DNA of 22,022 nt from CAYICL01 sp964361885 (GTDB lineage: Bacteria > Patescibacteriota > Microgenomatia > UBA1400 > CG1-02-47-37), in the NCBI GenBank assembly GCA_964361885.1, contig CAYICL010000008.1:1-22022 (forward strand), given 5' to 3'. Shown in pieces: positions 7,661 through 15,750 of the stretch (within the stretch, counting starts at the first letter, position 1; each line of letters starts with the position of its first letter). Below the pieces are notes generated by a model, which ran no database searches, had not been told where the DNA came from, and saw only the letters and a list, made by a program, of their open reading frames with translations. The position numbers and the translations under genes were made by a program.

Positions 7661-9397
7661 ATGCTTAAATCCAAATTAATTAAAAAAACTGATATTTATC
7701 TTAAATCTTCTCCTAACTTAAAAGATTACCAACAGATTTATTCCAGTTTTACCTACTCCAAATACCACGATCAATTATCCTGGTTCCCAGATAATCATCT
7801 AAATGCCGCTTACAATGCCATTGATCGTCAAGCTCAAGGCAAAAGAAAAAATAAAGTCGCTCTTTATTGGCATGGACCTGAAGATCAGCAACAAAAATTT
7901 ACTTTTTTGGAACTATCTCTATTATCAAACCAATTTGCCAACATCTTAAAACAACTTCAAGTTGAAAAACATGATCGGGTTTTTTTCTTTTTGCCTCGAT
8001 ATCCTGAACTATATTATGGTTTTTTGGGTACTCTAAAAATTGGCGCCATCGCTGGCACGCTTTTTTCCGCTTTCGGAGAACAAGCCCTAGAAGATCGGCT
8101 AAATAATTCAGATGCCTCTGTCCTAATAACCAATTCTGATTTATTACCCCGAGTCAAAAAAGTTTTACCAAAACTGCTCCACTTAAAACACATTTTAATC
8201 ACCGATATTAAAACTCATCAAAAGCAATTTATTAGCCTACCCTTGATGATGCAGTCTGCCAGCCAAAAGCTTCATCCTAGCCACACCCAACCGACTGACC
8301 CGGCTTTTATGCTTTATACTTCTGGTACTACCGGCAAACCAAAAGGAGTTATTCATCAACACTATGCTATTCTCCATGAACATTTAACTGCCAAATGGGT
8401 GCTGGACATTAAAGACAGCGATGTTTATTGGTGTACTGCTGATCCAGGCTGGGTCACTGGTATTGCTTATGAAATCCTTGGTTCGTGGTCAAATGGCGCC
8501 TCAGCTCTAGTCTATGCCGGTCGATTTTCTCCGGAAAAATGGTACCAATTAATTGAACAATATAAAGTTAACGTCTGGTATACTGCTCCTACTGCTATCA
8601 GAATGCTGGCTGCTTCCGGCCTCGATATCGTTAAACAATTCGATTTGTCATCATTAAGACACCTGGCTAGTGTGGGTGAACCCTTGAATCCAGAAGCCAT
8701 CTATTGGAGTCTAAAAGCCTTTAAACTGCCTTTTCATGACAACTGGTGGCAAACTGAAACTGGGGGGATCATGATCGCTAACTTTCCCTGCCTTGATATC
8801 AAACCTGGTTCTATGGGTAAACCAGTTCCTGGTATTACTGCTGCTATTCTTGATGATAAGGGAAAACCTTTGCCTATTGGCCAAGAAGGTAATTTGGCTA
8901 TTAAAGCCGGTTGGCCGTCAATGATGCAAAAAATTTGGCGTCGACCTAAAAAATATGCTTCTTGCTTTATAAAAGGCTGGTATATTTCTGGCGACCGGGC
9001 TTGGCAGGATAAAGATGGTTATTTTTGGTTTTTAGGCCGGGCTGATGATGTGATTAAAACTGCCGGTGAAAGAGTTGGTCCTTTTGAAGTTGAATCATCC
9101 TTGGTCTCTTATCCTCAAATCATTGAAGCCGCGGTCATTGGTAAACCAGACCCATTAAGAGGAGAAATTATTAAAGCCTTTATTACTCTTAAGGCTGGTG
9201 TAAAGCCTTCAGAAAGTTTGAAACAAAAAATTATGGAGTATGTCAAAAAAAATCTTGCCGGACATGCTTATCCCAGAGAGATTGAGTTCCGGGACAAACT
9301 TCCTAAAACTAGATCAGGTAAAATTATGCGTCGGCTTTTAAAAGCTCAAGAACTTGGTCTGCCGATTGGTGATACTTCTACTCTAGAGGAATTTTAA
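7661..9397 (+). CDS. acsA: AMP-forming acetyl-CoA synthetase (acyl-CoA synthetase family)
   Basis: This 578-residue member of the ANL superfamily activates acetate, or a similar short acid, with ATP and CoA through an acyl-adenylate, releasing AMP and PPi. It is close in length to the Bacillus AcsA type. Motifs are MLYTSGTTGKPKGVIHQH (ATP-binding loop), YWCTADPGWVTGIAYEILG, WYTAPTAIRML, NWWQTETGGIM, GWYISGDRAWQDKDGYFWFLGRADD (hinge region) and PKTRSGKIMRR with K554 as the adenylation lysine. Proline codons are mostly CCT/CCA with few CCG, unlike gpmI just upstream, which hints at a different history. It lies 7 bases after gpmI but has its own -10 box. Its 3' end overlaps rsmI tail-to-tail by 15 bases. 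Acetate specificity is inferred from overall similarity. Confidence 0.85.
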   Translation: MLKSKLIKKTDIYLKSSPNLKDYQQIYSSFTYSKYHDQLSWFPDNHLNAAYNAIDRQAQGKRKNKVALYWHGPEDQQQKFTFLELSLLSNQFANILKQLQVEKHDRVFFFLPRYPELYYGFLGTLKIGAIAGTLFSAFGEQALEDRLNNSDASVLITNSDLLPRVKKVLPKLLHLKHILITDIKTHQKQFISLPLMMQSASQKLHPSHTQPTDPAFMLYTSGTTGKPKGVIHQHYAILHEHLTAKWVLDIKDSDVYWCTADPGWVTGIAYEILGSWSNGASALVYAGRFSPEKWYQLIEQYKVNVWYTAPTAIRMLAASGLDIVKQFDLSSLRHLASVGEPLNPEAIYWSLKAFKLPFHDNWWQTETGGIMIANFPCLDIKPGSMGKPVPGITAAILDDKGKPLPIGQEGNLAIKAGWPSMMQKIWRRPKKYASCFIKGWYISGDRAWQDKDGYFWFLGRADDVIKTAGERVGPFEVESSLVSYPQIIEAAVIGKPDPLRGEIIKAFITLKAGVKPSESLKQKIMEYVKKNLAGHAYPREIEFRDKLPKTRSGKIMRRLLKAQELGLPIGDTSTLEEF

Positions 9398-10087
9398 ACC
9401 TATCATCACCACTATTTCACCTTTTAACTTTTTATCTTTTAATAAATCAATTAACTCTTTTGCACTTCCTCGAATAACTTCTTCAAACTTCTTAGTTAAC
9501 TCCCTGCCGATGATAATTTCTGCTCCCGGCATAACTTTCTTGATCGTCTCCAAAGTTTTTACTACTCTAAAAGGTGATTCGTAAAACACTGCTGTTTGCG
9601 GTAATATTTCTAAAATTTGTTTTATATTATTTAAAAGTTTCTCCTTTTTTCCCGGCTTTTTGGGTAACCAACCTAAAAACATGAACTTATCCGTCGGTAA
9701 TCCGGATATCACCAACCCGGTTAAAATTGCCGAGGCTCCGGGAATGGCAATCACTTGGATCTTTTGTTCAATACAGTTTCTGACCAGTTTAAACCCGGGG
9801 TCCGAGATCAAAGGCGTGCCGCTATTGGAAACCAAACCGACATTTTTATCATTCTTTAATAACCTCATTACTTCATCAATTCTTTGTCCTTCATTGGCTT
9901 CATAAAAACTGATCAATTGGGGCCGGTTAGTCAGTAATCCTTCCTGCCGGTAATAATCCAAAAGCCTGCCGGTTTTTCTGGTATCTTCAGCCAGTAAGTA
10001 ATTTACGCTGTCAAAAACTTCCAAAGCTCTTAAAGAAATATCTTTCCGGTTGCCTATCGGCGTTGACACTATGTAAAGTTGAGCCAT
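9383..10087 (-). CDS. rsmI: 16S rRNA (cytidine-1402 2'-O)-methyltransferase RsmI, short form
   Basis: This SAM-dependent tetrapyrrole-methylase-fold enzyme 2'-O-methylates C1402 in the decoding centre of 16S rRNA. Motifs are IVSTPIGNRKDISLRAL, LLAEDTRKTGRLL, VSNSGTPLISDPG, AIPGASAILTGLVISGLP, FLGWLPKKPGKK, VFYESPFRVVKTL and IGRELTKKFEEVIRG. The usual S-D-A-G-T-P is S-N-S-G-T-P here. At 234 residues it lacks roughly the last 40-50 residues of typical 270-290 residue homologues and ends after EIVVMIGLKFL; the catalytic domain is complete. The start is ATG at 10085-10087, only 18 bases from the divergent korA ATG. Minus-strand TACAAT (10098-10103) could be its -10. It overlaps the acetyl-CoA synthetase gene by 15 bases at the 3' ends. 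Confidence 0.93.
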   Translation of the reverse strand: MAQLYIVSTPIGNRKDISLRALEVFDSVNYLLAEDTRKTGRLLDYYRQEGLLTNRPQLISFYEANEGQRIDEVMRLLKNDKNVGLVSNSGTPLISDPGFKLVRNCIEQKIQVIAIPGASAILTGLVISGLPTDKFMFLGWLPKKPGKKEKLLNNIKQILEILPQTAVFYESPFRVVKTLETIKKVMPGAEIIIGRELTKKFEEVIRGSAKELIDLLKDKKLKGEIVVMIGLKFL

Positions 10088-10092
10088 ATAAT
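10063..10092 (+). promoter_or_regulatory. Consensus sigma70-type promoter for korA-korB, inside the rsmI 5' end
   Basis: TTGACA (10063-10068) and TATAAT (10087-10092) are both perfect consensus boxes with an 18-base spacer. The predicted transcription start is near 10099, giving a leader of about 7 bases before the korA ATG at 10106. Most of the promoter overlaps the first codons of rsmI on the other strand. Confidence 0.7.
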
Positions 10093-10105
10093 TAGAGATT
10101 GTACC

Positions 10106-11713
10106 ATGAGTTTATTTAACCTAAAAATCACCGGCGCCGCCGGAGAAGGTATTAAGGTCGGTGGCTTGATCTTTTCTCAAACCTGTTTTAATCAGGGTTT
10201 AAATGTTTGCGGCTACACTGAATATCCATCTTTGATCCGGGGCGGCTTGAATACCTTCCAGGTCGCGGCTGATATTAAACCTGTTTTAAGCCCTGAGCTT
10301 AAATTTGATTTGGAAATTTCTTTAGATGATCAATATTTAATTGATCTTTGTGGTAAAAATAACTTACCTTTGCAAACCAGAAATATCATTGCCTTAGGTC
10401 TGTCTGTTTATGTTTTTGGCCTGGATTTAAATGTTTTAAATCAGCTGATCAAAGACAACTTTTCCAAAAAAGGTCAAACTGTAGTGGCTTTAAACCTGAA
10501 AGCGGCTCAAACTGGCTATGATTATGCCGCTAAAAATTATCAGTCAAGCAAGAAATCCTTACCGTCTGATTTAAAACCGCATCAAAATCAACTCTATTTA
10601 ACCGGCAATGAAGCGATCAGTTTAGGCGCTCTTGCCGGCGGCTTACAGTTTTTTGCGGCTTACCCCATGACTCCTGTTACCGCTATCTTGCATTTTTTGG
10701 CAGCCAAAGCTACCACTGCTAATCTGGCTGTCAGGCAGGCTGAAGATGAGATCGGTGTCGTCAACATGGCCATTGGCGCTGCTTATGCCGGTTTAAGAAG
10801 TATGGTGGCTACTTCCGGCGGTGGTTTTTCTTTAATGACTGAAGCTTTAGGTTTGTCCGGAATGACGGAAACTCCTTTGGTAATTGTTAATGGTATGCGG
10901 CCCGGTCCGTCCACGGGCATGCCGACTTGGTCCAGCCAGGGAGATCTGCTGTTTGTTATTAATGCCGGTCAGGATGAATTTCCCCGCATTGTTCTGGCTC
11001 CCGGTGACTGCTGGGAAGCGTTTGAATTAACCAAGCTGGCTCAAAACTTAGCCGAAAAATATCAGTTACCGATAATTATTTTATCGGATAAATATTTGGC
11101 CGAATCATACTTCATCATGCCCAAACCGCCAGCCAAACATCAAAACCAAAGATTTTCTTTGGCAGAAACTTCCAAGCTTGATAATCAAACTCCGTTTGCC
11201 CGCTACCGCCCGACAGACTCCGGCATCTCCTTGCGCTCTTTGCCCGGACAAGCCGGCGGGGTTTGTTTAACCAATAGCTATGAACATGATGAGCTGGGTT
11301 ATGCCACTGAAGCTTCGGCTGAAAGACAAATTCAGGTCGATAAACGAAACCGCAAAACTTTATCGGTTTTAACCGACCCTTTATTGGTCAAACCAACCCT
11401 TTTTGGCCCGGCTGCCGCTCCAACCACTATTATTTCCTGGGGCTCAAACAAAGGGGTTATTTTACAAGCTTTAAAATCCTTAACCAATACTAACTTTATC
11501 CATTTCTCCTGGCTTTGGCCGTTTCCTAAGCTTGAGTTTTTAAACTTAATCAAAAACTCAAAAAAACTAATCACTCTTGAATGTAATTCTACCGGCCAGT
11601 TGAATCGGTTGATCAGGCAGGAAACCGGCCTGAAGATTGAGCCACAATTATTAAAATATGACGGCCGGCCTTTTTTTCCGGAAGAAATCATTAAAAAACT
11701 TAAAACTTTATGA
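10106..11713 (+). CDS. korA: 2-oxoacid:ferredoxin oxidoreductase, fused gamma-alpha subunit
   Basis: This 535-residue protein is the fused gamma-alpha subunit of a 2-oxoacid:acceptor oxidoreductase, which oxidatively decarboxylates a 2-oxoacid to an acyl-CoA and reduces ferredoxin. Residues 1 to about 165 form the gamma domain, beginning ITGAAGEGIKVGGLIFSQ with GYTEYPSLIRGG. The alpha domain follows with GNEAISLGALAGGLQFFAAYPMTP, RQAEDEIGVVNMAIGAAYAG, ATSGGGFSLMTEALGLSGM and RPGPSTGMPTWSSQGDLLF. ATG at 10106 is chosen over an in-frame TTG at 10079, because the TTG lies inside the -10/-35 promoter and within rsmI. The stop overlaps the korB start (ATGA). Substrate, pyruvate or 2-oxoglutarate, is not decided by eye. 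Confidence 0.92.
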   Translation: MSLFNLKITGAAGEGIKVGGLIFSQTCFNQGLNVCGYTEYPSLIRGGLNTFQVAADIKPVLSPELKFDLEISLDDQYLIDLCGKNNLPLQTRNIIALGLSVYVFGLDLNVLNQLIKDNFSKKGQTVVALNLKAAQTGYDYAAKNYQSSKKSLPSDLKPHQNQLYLTGNEAISLGALAGGLQFFAAYPMTPVTAILHFLAAKATTANLAVRQAEDEIGVVNMAIGAAYAGLRSMVATSGGGFSLMTEALGLSGMTETPLVIVNGMRPGPSTGMPTWSSQGDLLFVINAGQDEFPRIVLAPGDCWEAFELTKLAQNLAEKYQLPIIILSDKYLAESYFIMPKPPAKHQNQRFSLAETSKLDNQTPFARYRPTDSGISLRSLPGQAGGVCLTNSYEHDELGYATEASAERQIQVDKRNRKTLSVLTDPLLVKPTLFGPAAAPTTIISWGSNKGVILQALKSLTNTNFIHFSWLWPFPKLEFLNLIKNSKKLITLECNSTGQLNRLIRQETGLKIEPQLLKYDGRPFFPEEIIKKLKTL

Positions 11714-12555
11714 CAACAGCCCATCTCAAACGTACTACCCATATCGCTCCGACTTGGTGTCCGGGTTGCGGCAACTTTGGCATTTTAGGCTCGGTTAAAC
11801 AAGCCATGGACGACCTGAACTTAGCTCCTCATCAGGTAGTTTTTGTCTATGATGTCGGTTGTTCAGGCAATATGGCTGACTTTATCTACGCTTATGGTTT
11901 CCATGGTTTGCATGGCCGGGCTTTACCAGTCGCCAGCGGTATCAAATTAGCCCAGCCGGATTTGCCGGTTATCGCCATTATCGGAGACGGCGGCTGCTTT
12001 GGCGAAGGTCTGTCTCATTTTATCTCTTTGGCCCGGGGCAACCATGATATTGTGGTTTTAAGCCATGATAATTATCTTTACAGTTTAACTACCGGCCAGA
12101 TGTCACCCACCACCAAAAAGGGGACTGTTACTCCCAGCACTCCTGATGGTTCAATTGATGAAAGTTTTAACCCTTTAGCTAATGCCATTATCAATCACGC
12201 TGCTTTTGTTGCCCGTGGTTTTAGCGCTAACATTCCTCACCTGGCTGATTTAATTGTCCAAGCCGTCAAGCATCCGGGTTTTAGTTTTATCGATATCCTG
12301 CAGCCCTGTGTGACTTACAATCGGTCCATGTCTTATGACTGGTATCGGAAACATATTTATGACTTAAAATCGGTTAAACATAATCCGGCAGATTTTGCTT
12401 CTGCTTTAACCAAAGCCCTTGAAACCGAACGACTGCCGATTGGCGTTTTTTATCAAACTGTTAAACCGACTTTTCATCAGCAAATTTTAAAAATGGTGAA
12501 GCTTCCAACCGATCTGACCAAACCGATTAATGTCGATCTGACCAATGTTTTATGA
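11710..12555 (+). CDS. korB: 2-oxoacid:ferredoxin oxidoreductase, beta subunit
   Basis: This 281-residue subunit binds thiamine diphosphate and one 4Fe-4S cluster. Cluster cysteines are C17 and C20 (WCPGCG), C51 (VGCSGN) and C200 (LQPCVTYN). The thiamine diphosphate/Mg motif is IGDGGCFGEGLSHFISLARGN followed by HDNYLYSLTTGQMSPTT. The length is normal. It overlaps korA and the following DedA gene by 4 bases each (ATGA), so the three are translationally coupled. No separate ferredoxin-like delta subunit is nearby, consistent with the two-subunit type that uses free ferredoxin. The thiamine pyrophosphokinase gene at 19006-19617 could supply its cofactor. Confidence 0.93.
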   Translation: MTTAHLKRTTHIAPTWCPGCGNFGILGSVKQAMDDLNLAPHQVVFVYDVGCSGNMADFIYAYGFHGLHGRALPVASGIKLAQPDLPVIAIIGDGGCFGEGLSHFISLARGNHDIVVLSHDNYLYSLTTGQMSPTTKKGTVTPSTPDGSIDESFNPLANAIINHAAFVARGFSANIPHLADLIVQAVKHPGFSFIDILQPCVTYNRSMSYDWYRKHIYDLKSVKHNPADFASALTKALETERLPIGVFYQTVKPTFHQQILKMVKLPTDLTKPINVDLTNVL

Positions 12556-13196
12556 TCAGCGCTTTAATTGAGTTTTTAGGTACGATTGCGACTACTATTA
12601 TCAGCTCCCTTGGCTATCCTGGCGTGGCTTTGGCGATGGCGATTGAATCTGCCAATATCCCTTTGCCGTCAGAAATCATCATGCCTTTTTCCGGCTTCTT
12701 GGTCTCAACCGGCCGTTTTACCTTACCAGGAGTTATCTTGGCCGGAACCATCGGCGGCACTCTTGGCTCTCTGGCATCTTATGCTCTGGGATTTTACGGC
12801 GGGGAAGTTGTCGTCCGGCGCTTAATCAAACGCTGGGGCAAGTACTTGTTAATTTTTGAATATGAACTCGACGAAGCAATGCACTGGTTTAAAACCCACG
12901 GCCAGCTGGTGACCTTTACCGCCAGGCTGCTGCCGGTTGTTCGTACTTTTATCTCTTTGCCAGCCGGCATGAGCCGGATGGATGTTAAAAAATTCGCTTT
13001 TTTTGCTTTTTTAGGGACTTTGATCTGGACAACTCCCCTGGCTTATTTGGGTAAAGTTTTAGGCGACAACTGGAATACTTTAGGCCAATATTTCCATAAA
13101 TTTGACCTGGCAATTTTTGTTATAGGTTTAATGGCCCTAGCCGCTTATGTCTGGCACAAGTTAAAAAAGAACCGGCGTTTTAATTCACCTGGTTAA
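12552..13196 (+). CDS. DedA/VTT-domain membrane protein
   Basis: This 214-residue integral membrane protein matches the DedA (SNARE-associated/VTT) family. Members act as lipid transporters; several recycle undecaprenyl phosphate across the cytoplasmic membrane. Seen are the N-terminal re-entrant motif AMAIESANIPLPSEIIMPFSG (family E...P-S-E...P..G), GGTLGSLASYALGFYGG, the arginine motif FTARLLPVVRTFISLPAGMSRM, and a C-terminal helix (LAIFVIGLMALAAYVWHKL) ending in a basic tail. The start overlaps korB by 4 bases. The 3' end overlaps lexA tail-to-tail by 17 bases. The link to korAB is positional only. Confidence 0.9.
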   Translation: MISALIEFLGTIATTIISSLGYPGVALAMAIESANIPLPSEIIMPFSGFLVSTGRFTLPGVILAGTIGGTLGSLASYALGFYGGEVVVRRLIKRWGKYLLIFEYELDEAMHWFKTHGQLVTFTARLLPVVRTFISLPAGMSRMDVKKFAFFAFLGTLIWTTPLAYLGKVLGDNWNTLGQYFHKFDLAIFVIGLMALAAYVWHKLKKNRRFNSPG

Positions 13197-13806
13197 ATTT
13201 CCTGATGACTCCCACTACTTTGCCCTGGATCTTAACGTTGGTGGCATAGATCGGACTCATCGATGAATTGGCCGGTTCCAGTCTGATTCTGGTCGCTTCT
13301 TTAAAAAATCTTTTTAAAGTGGCCAAACCGTTTTCCAATAAAGCGACGACAATATCCCCGTTTTTGGCCTCTTGTTGTTCTTCAACCACGACATAGTCAC
13401 CGTCTAAAATACCTTCTTCAACCATCGAGTCGCCTTTGACCTGCAAGACAAACGATCTGACTTTTCCCGTCACCATTGACGGTGACACGCCGAAATTGGC
13501 ATTGGGATCAGTAAACGGTTCAATCGGCTTTCCCGCGGCAATGTAACCTAAAATCGGCAGTTCTAAACCTAAACCGGTGTTGGCATAGCGGCTGTCAAGT
13601 ATTTCTAAACCTCTCACCGAACCTTCATATTTTTTAATCACTCCTTTTCTGGTTAAGGTCGCAATATGTTCATGCACTGTCGCTAAAGATGATAAATGCA
13701 TGGCGTCGGCTATTTCCTGTAAAGTCGGCGAGTGTCCGTGGCTTTGAATATATTGGCTGATAAAATCCACAATCTGTTTTTGTCTTTTATAAAGAGTTAC
13801 CGGCAT
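13180..13806 (-). CDS. lexA: LexA repressor (SOS regulator)
   Basis: This 208-residue protein has the LexA layout. The N-terminal winged helix-turn-helix is RQKQIVDFISQYIQSHGHSPTLQEIADAM followed by SSLATVHEHIATLTRKGVI. The C-terminal S24 peptidase domain has the self-cleavage bond A91-G92 (GYIAAGKPI), nucleophile S127 (VKGDSMVEEGI) and general base K165 (LATLKRFF), closely parallel to E. coli Ala84-Gly85, Ser119 and Lys156. It represses DNA-damage genes and is cleaved when RecA is activated. The start ATG is at 13804-13806. The 96-base region to the divergent transglutaminase-like gene would hold its promoter; no clear palindromic LexA box is visible there. Confidence 0.95.
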   Translation of the reverse strand: MPVTLYKRQKQIVDFISQYIQSHGHSPTLQEIADAMHLSSLATVHEHIATLTRKGVIKKYEGSVRGLEILDSRYANTGLGLELPILGYIAAGKPIEPFTDPNANFGVSPSMVTGKVRSFVLQVKGDSMVEEGILDGDYVVVEEQQEAKNGDIVVALLENGLATLKRFFKEATRIRLEPANSSMSPIYATNVKIQGKVVGVIRKFNQVN

Positions 13807-13814
13807 ATGTTTGT

Positions 13815-13858
13815 ATTATCTTAGTTTCATCTTAGCCCGACCAAATCCCGAATGTCAA
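13815..13858 (-). promoter_or_regulatory. Candidate lexA promoter
   Basis: On the minus strand, TTGACA (13858-13853) is followed after 18 bases by TAAGAT (13834-13829). A second -10-like GATAAT (13820-13815) lies 8 bases before the ATG. CTAAGAT occurs twice at an 11-base period between them and could be a protein-binding repeat. Confidence 0.4.
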
Positions 13859-13867
13859 CCCCTACTT

Positions 13868-13896
13868 TTGCATTAGTTTTAAATTCCCTTTACAAT
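13868..13896 (+). promoter_or_regulatory. Promoter of the transglutaminase-like gene, probably leaderless
   Basis: TTGCAT (13868-13873) and TACAAT (13891-13896) have a 17-base spacer. The -10 box ends 6 bases before the ATG at 13903, so transcription should begin at or next to the start codon. This also argues against the in-frame ATG at 13852, which lies upstream of the promoter. Confidence 0.6.
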
Positions 13897-13902
13897 TACC
13901 TC

Positions 13903-15750
13903 ATGTTAACCAAGCTGGTTAGATCAATTTTTCTGCTTTTGTTTTTATTTTTCTTCAGCCTGAAACCGGCCTTGGCGGAATCTGAATTTTCCACCGACTA
14001 CGCTGTTAATTATTTGGTTCAAGCCAACGGTATTACTCATGCTCGATTTACTATCAGCTTAATTAACCGTTTATCAAACATCTATGCCAGCGAATTTTCC
14101 TTGTCCATTGGTTCGACTCAACTATCGGCGATTCAGGCTTATAATTCCAACGGCCCGCTGGATTTAAAAGTTAATCAGGGTACGAAAACAACCAATATTG
14201 TCATTCCTTTTCCGGATAAGGTTTTAGGCAAAGATAAAGCGCAAACCTTTAACCTGGAATTTGACAGTACTGATTTTGCTAATCGTCTGGGCAATGTCTG
14301 GGAAATCTCTATTCCTAAACTGACTCATCCTGAAAACTTAAATGCTTATAACTTAAGCTTGTCCATTCCTAATGCTTTTGGCCGGCCGGCTATAATCTCG
14401 CCTCTGCCTGTCAGCCAAACACCCGGCCCAACCTATACGGTTTATCGTTTTAAAACCGCTGATCTGCTCGAAAAAGGCATTAGTGCCACTTTTGGTCAAA
14501 GCCAATTCTTCAACTTCAATTTAACCTATCATCTGGAAAATCCTAATATCTTTCCGGTCCGGACCAACTTGGCTTTGCCTCCTGATACTGCTTTTCAAAA
14601 AATTACCCTGCAAACTTTATTGCCGGAGCCTGAATCTGTTTCCATCGATACTGACGGTAATTGGCTGGCCGCTTATTTACTCTTCTCCAAACAAACCTTA
14701 ACCGTCACTGCCACCGGTTCAGCTCAGATCGATCTCAATCCCAGGCAGGATTTCCCTAAAACTGAACTGGCAAATCCTTCCAGTTATCTGTCTAAAAAAC
14801 CTTTTTGGGAAATCGATAATCCGAGAATTATTGAACTGGCTCAAAAATTAAAAACTCCTCAAAACATCTATTCCTATATTGTTAATAATTTCCTGTATGA
14901 TTATGGCCGTTTAAGTGACGAAAATACCCGTTTCGGCGCCGCCAATGCCTTGGATAATCCCAATTCTGTCATCTGCATGGAGTTTACCGACTTGTTTGTG
15001 GCTCTGTCGCGGGCAGCCAATATTCCGGCCCGGGCCGTTAACGGCTTTGCTTATACCACCAACCCTGCCTTACGACCCTTAAGCCTGAAAAAAGATGTCT
15101 TGCATGCCTGGCCTGAGTACTTTGATAATCAAAGATTAATTTGGGTCCCGGTTGATCCGACTTGGGGTAATACTACCGGCGGTATTGATTTCTTTAACCA
15201 CTTTGACTTAAATCATATTGTTTTTAGTATTCAGGGCCAGGATTCATCAGGCCCGGCTCCTGCCGGGGCTTATAAAACCAATGAGACTGATTCTAAAGAT
15301 GTTCAGATTGAATTTGGGTCGCCAATTAATTCTCTATCTCAATTAGATATCAGGCTTAAATTGCCCGTCACTGCTTTAGCCGGTGTTAATATCCCCGGTC
15401 AAATTATTGTTAAAAATACCGGGAACGTGGCTTTGTATCATCAACTTATTAACCTGACGTCAAATCACTTTAAACTTTCTCGCTCTTCCTGGGAAATTCC
15501 TATTTTACCCCCCTTTGCCAGTTATACGATTGATTTCCAACTGCCGGCTACATCCTGGTTGGATCGCTTTACCGATAACCTGACTGTTTCTTCCAAGTTG
15601 GTCAGCCTTAATCAATCAATGGCTCTTAAACCTGTCTATTCTTTATTTTTTTCCAAGGAAAACTTAAAATATCTGGGTTTAATATTATTATCCTTAGGCC
15701 TGTTGGTGATTGTGATAAAATTGTTTTATGAAAAATTTCATCAGGATTAG
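13903..15750 (+). CDS. Secreted, membrane-anchored transglutaminase-like cysteine protease/transferase
   Basis: The protein has 615 residues from ATG 13903. It begins with a classic signal peptide, MLTKLVRSIFLLLFLFFFSL then KPALA before ESEF. A long extracytoplasmic region follows. The transglutaminase core carries the Cys-His-Asp triad C358 (VICMEFTDLFVALSRAANIPARAV), H401 (LHAWPEYF) and D418 (VPVDPTWGNT). A beta-rich domain comes after it (NIPGQIIVKNTGNVALYHQ), then a C-terminal membrane helix (YLGLILLSLGLLVIVIKLF) and a short cytoplasmic tail. Such proteins act on peptides or proteins at the envelope; the substrate is unknown. The upstream ATG at 13852 is rejected because the signal peptide and promoter fit 13903. 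The last 23 bases overlap the next gene. Confidence 0.85.
   Translation: MLTKLVRSIFLLLFLFFFSLKPALAESEFSTDYAVNYLVQANGITHARFTISLINRLSNIYASEFSLSIGSTQLSAIQAYNSNGPLDLKVNQGTKTTNIVIPFPDKVLGKDKAQTFNLEFDSTDFANRLGNVWEISIPKLTHPENLNAYNLSLSIPNAFGRPAIISPLPVSQTPGPTYTVYRFKTADLLEKGISATFGQSQFFNFNLTYHLENPNIFPVRTNLALPPDTAFQKITLQTLLPEPESVSIDTDGNWLAAYLLFSKQTLTVTATGSAQIDLNPRQDFPKTELANPSSYLSKKPFWEIDNPRIIELAQKLKTPQNIYSYIVNNFLYDYGRLSDENTRFGAANALDNPNSVICMEFTDLFVALSRAANIPARAVNGFAYTTNPALRPLSLKKDVLHAWPEYFDNQRLIWVPVDPTWGNTTGGIDFFNHFDLNHIVFSIQGQDSSGPAPAGAYKTNETDSKDVQIEFGSPINSLSQLDIRLKLPVTALAGVNIPGQIIVKNTGNVALYHQLINLTSNHFKLSRSSWEIPILPPFASYTIDFQLPATSWLDRFTDNLTVSSKLVSLNQSMALKPVYSLFFSKENLKYLGLILLSLGLLVIVIKLFYEKFHQD

Noticed and set aside
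10079..10105. TTG at 10079 as the korA start
   Set aside because: It would place the consensus -10 box inside the coding region and overlap rsmI. ATG at 10106 gives the family's normal N-terminus.
11332..11742. 136-codon minus-strand ORF opposite the korA/korB junction
   Set aside because: It is antisense to two strongly supported genes, has no recognisable domain and spans their boundary.
12586..12825. Overlapping plus-strand ORF inside the DedA gene
   Set aside because: It is an out-of-frame shadow of a clear membrane protein gene with no start signal or motif of its own.
13801..13813. A Gram-positive-type LexA box at the lexA start (AAACATATG)
   Set aside because: Only about 8 of 12 positions match, one half-site is missing, and part of the match is the start codon itself. 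No second copy is seen.
13852..13902. ATG at 13852 as the start of the transglutaminase-like gene
   Set aside because: It lies upstream of the TTGCAT/TACAAT promoter and would put 17 residues before a perfect signal peptide that begins at 13903.
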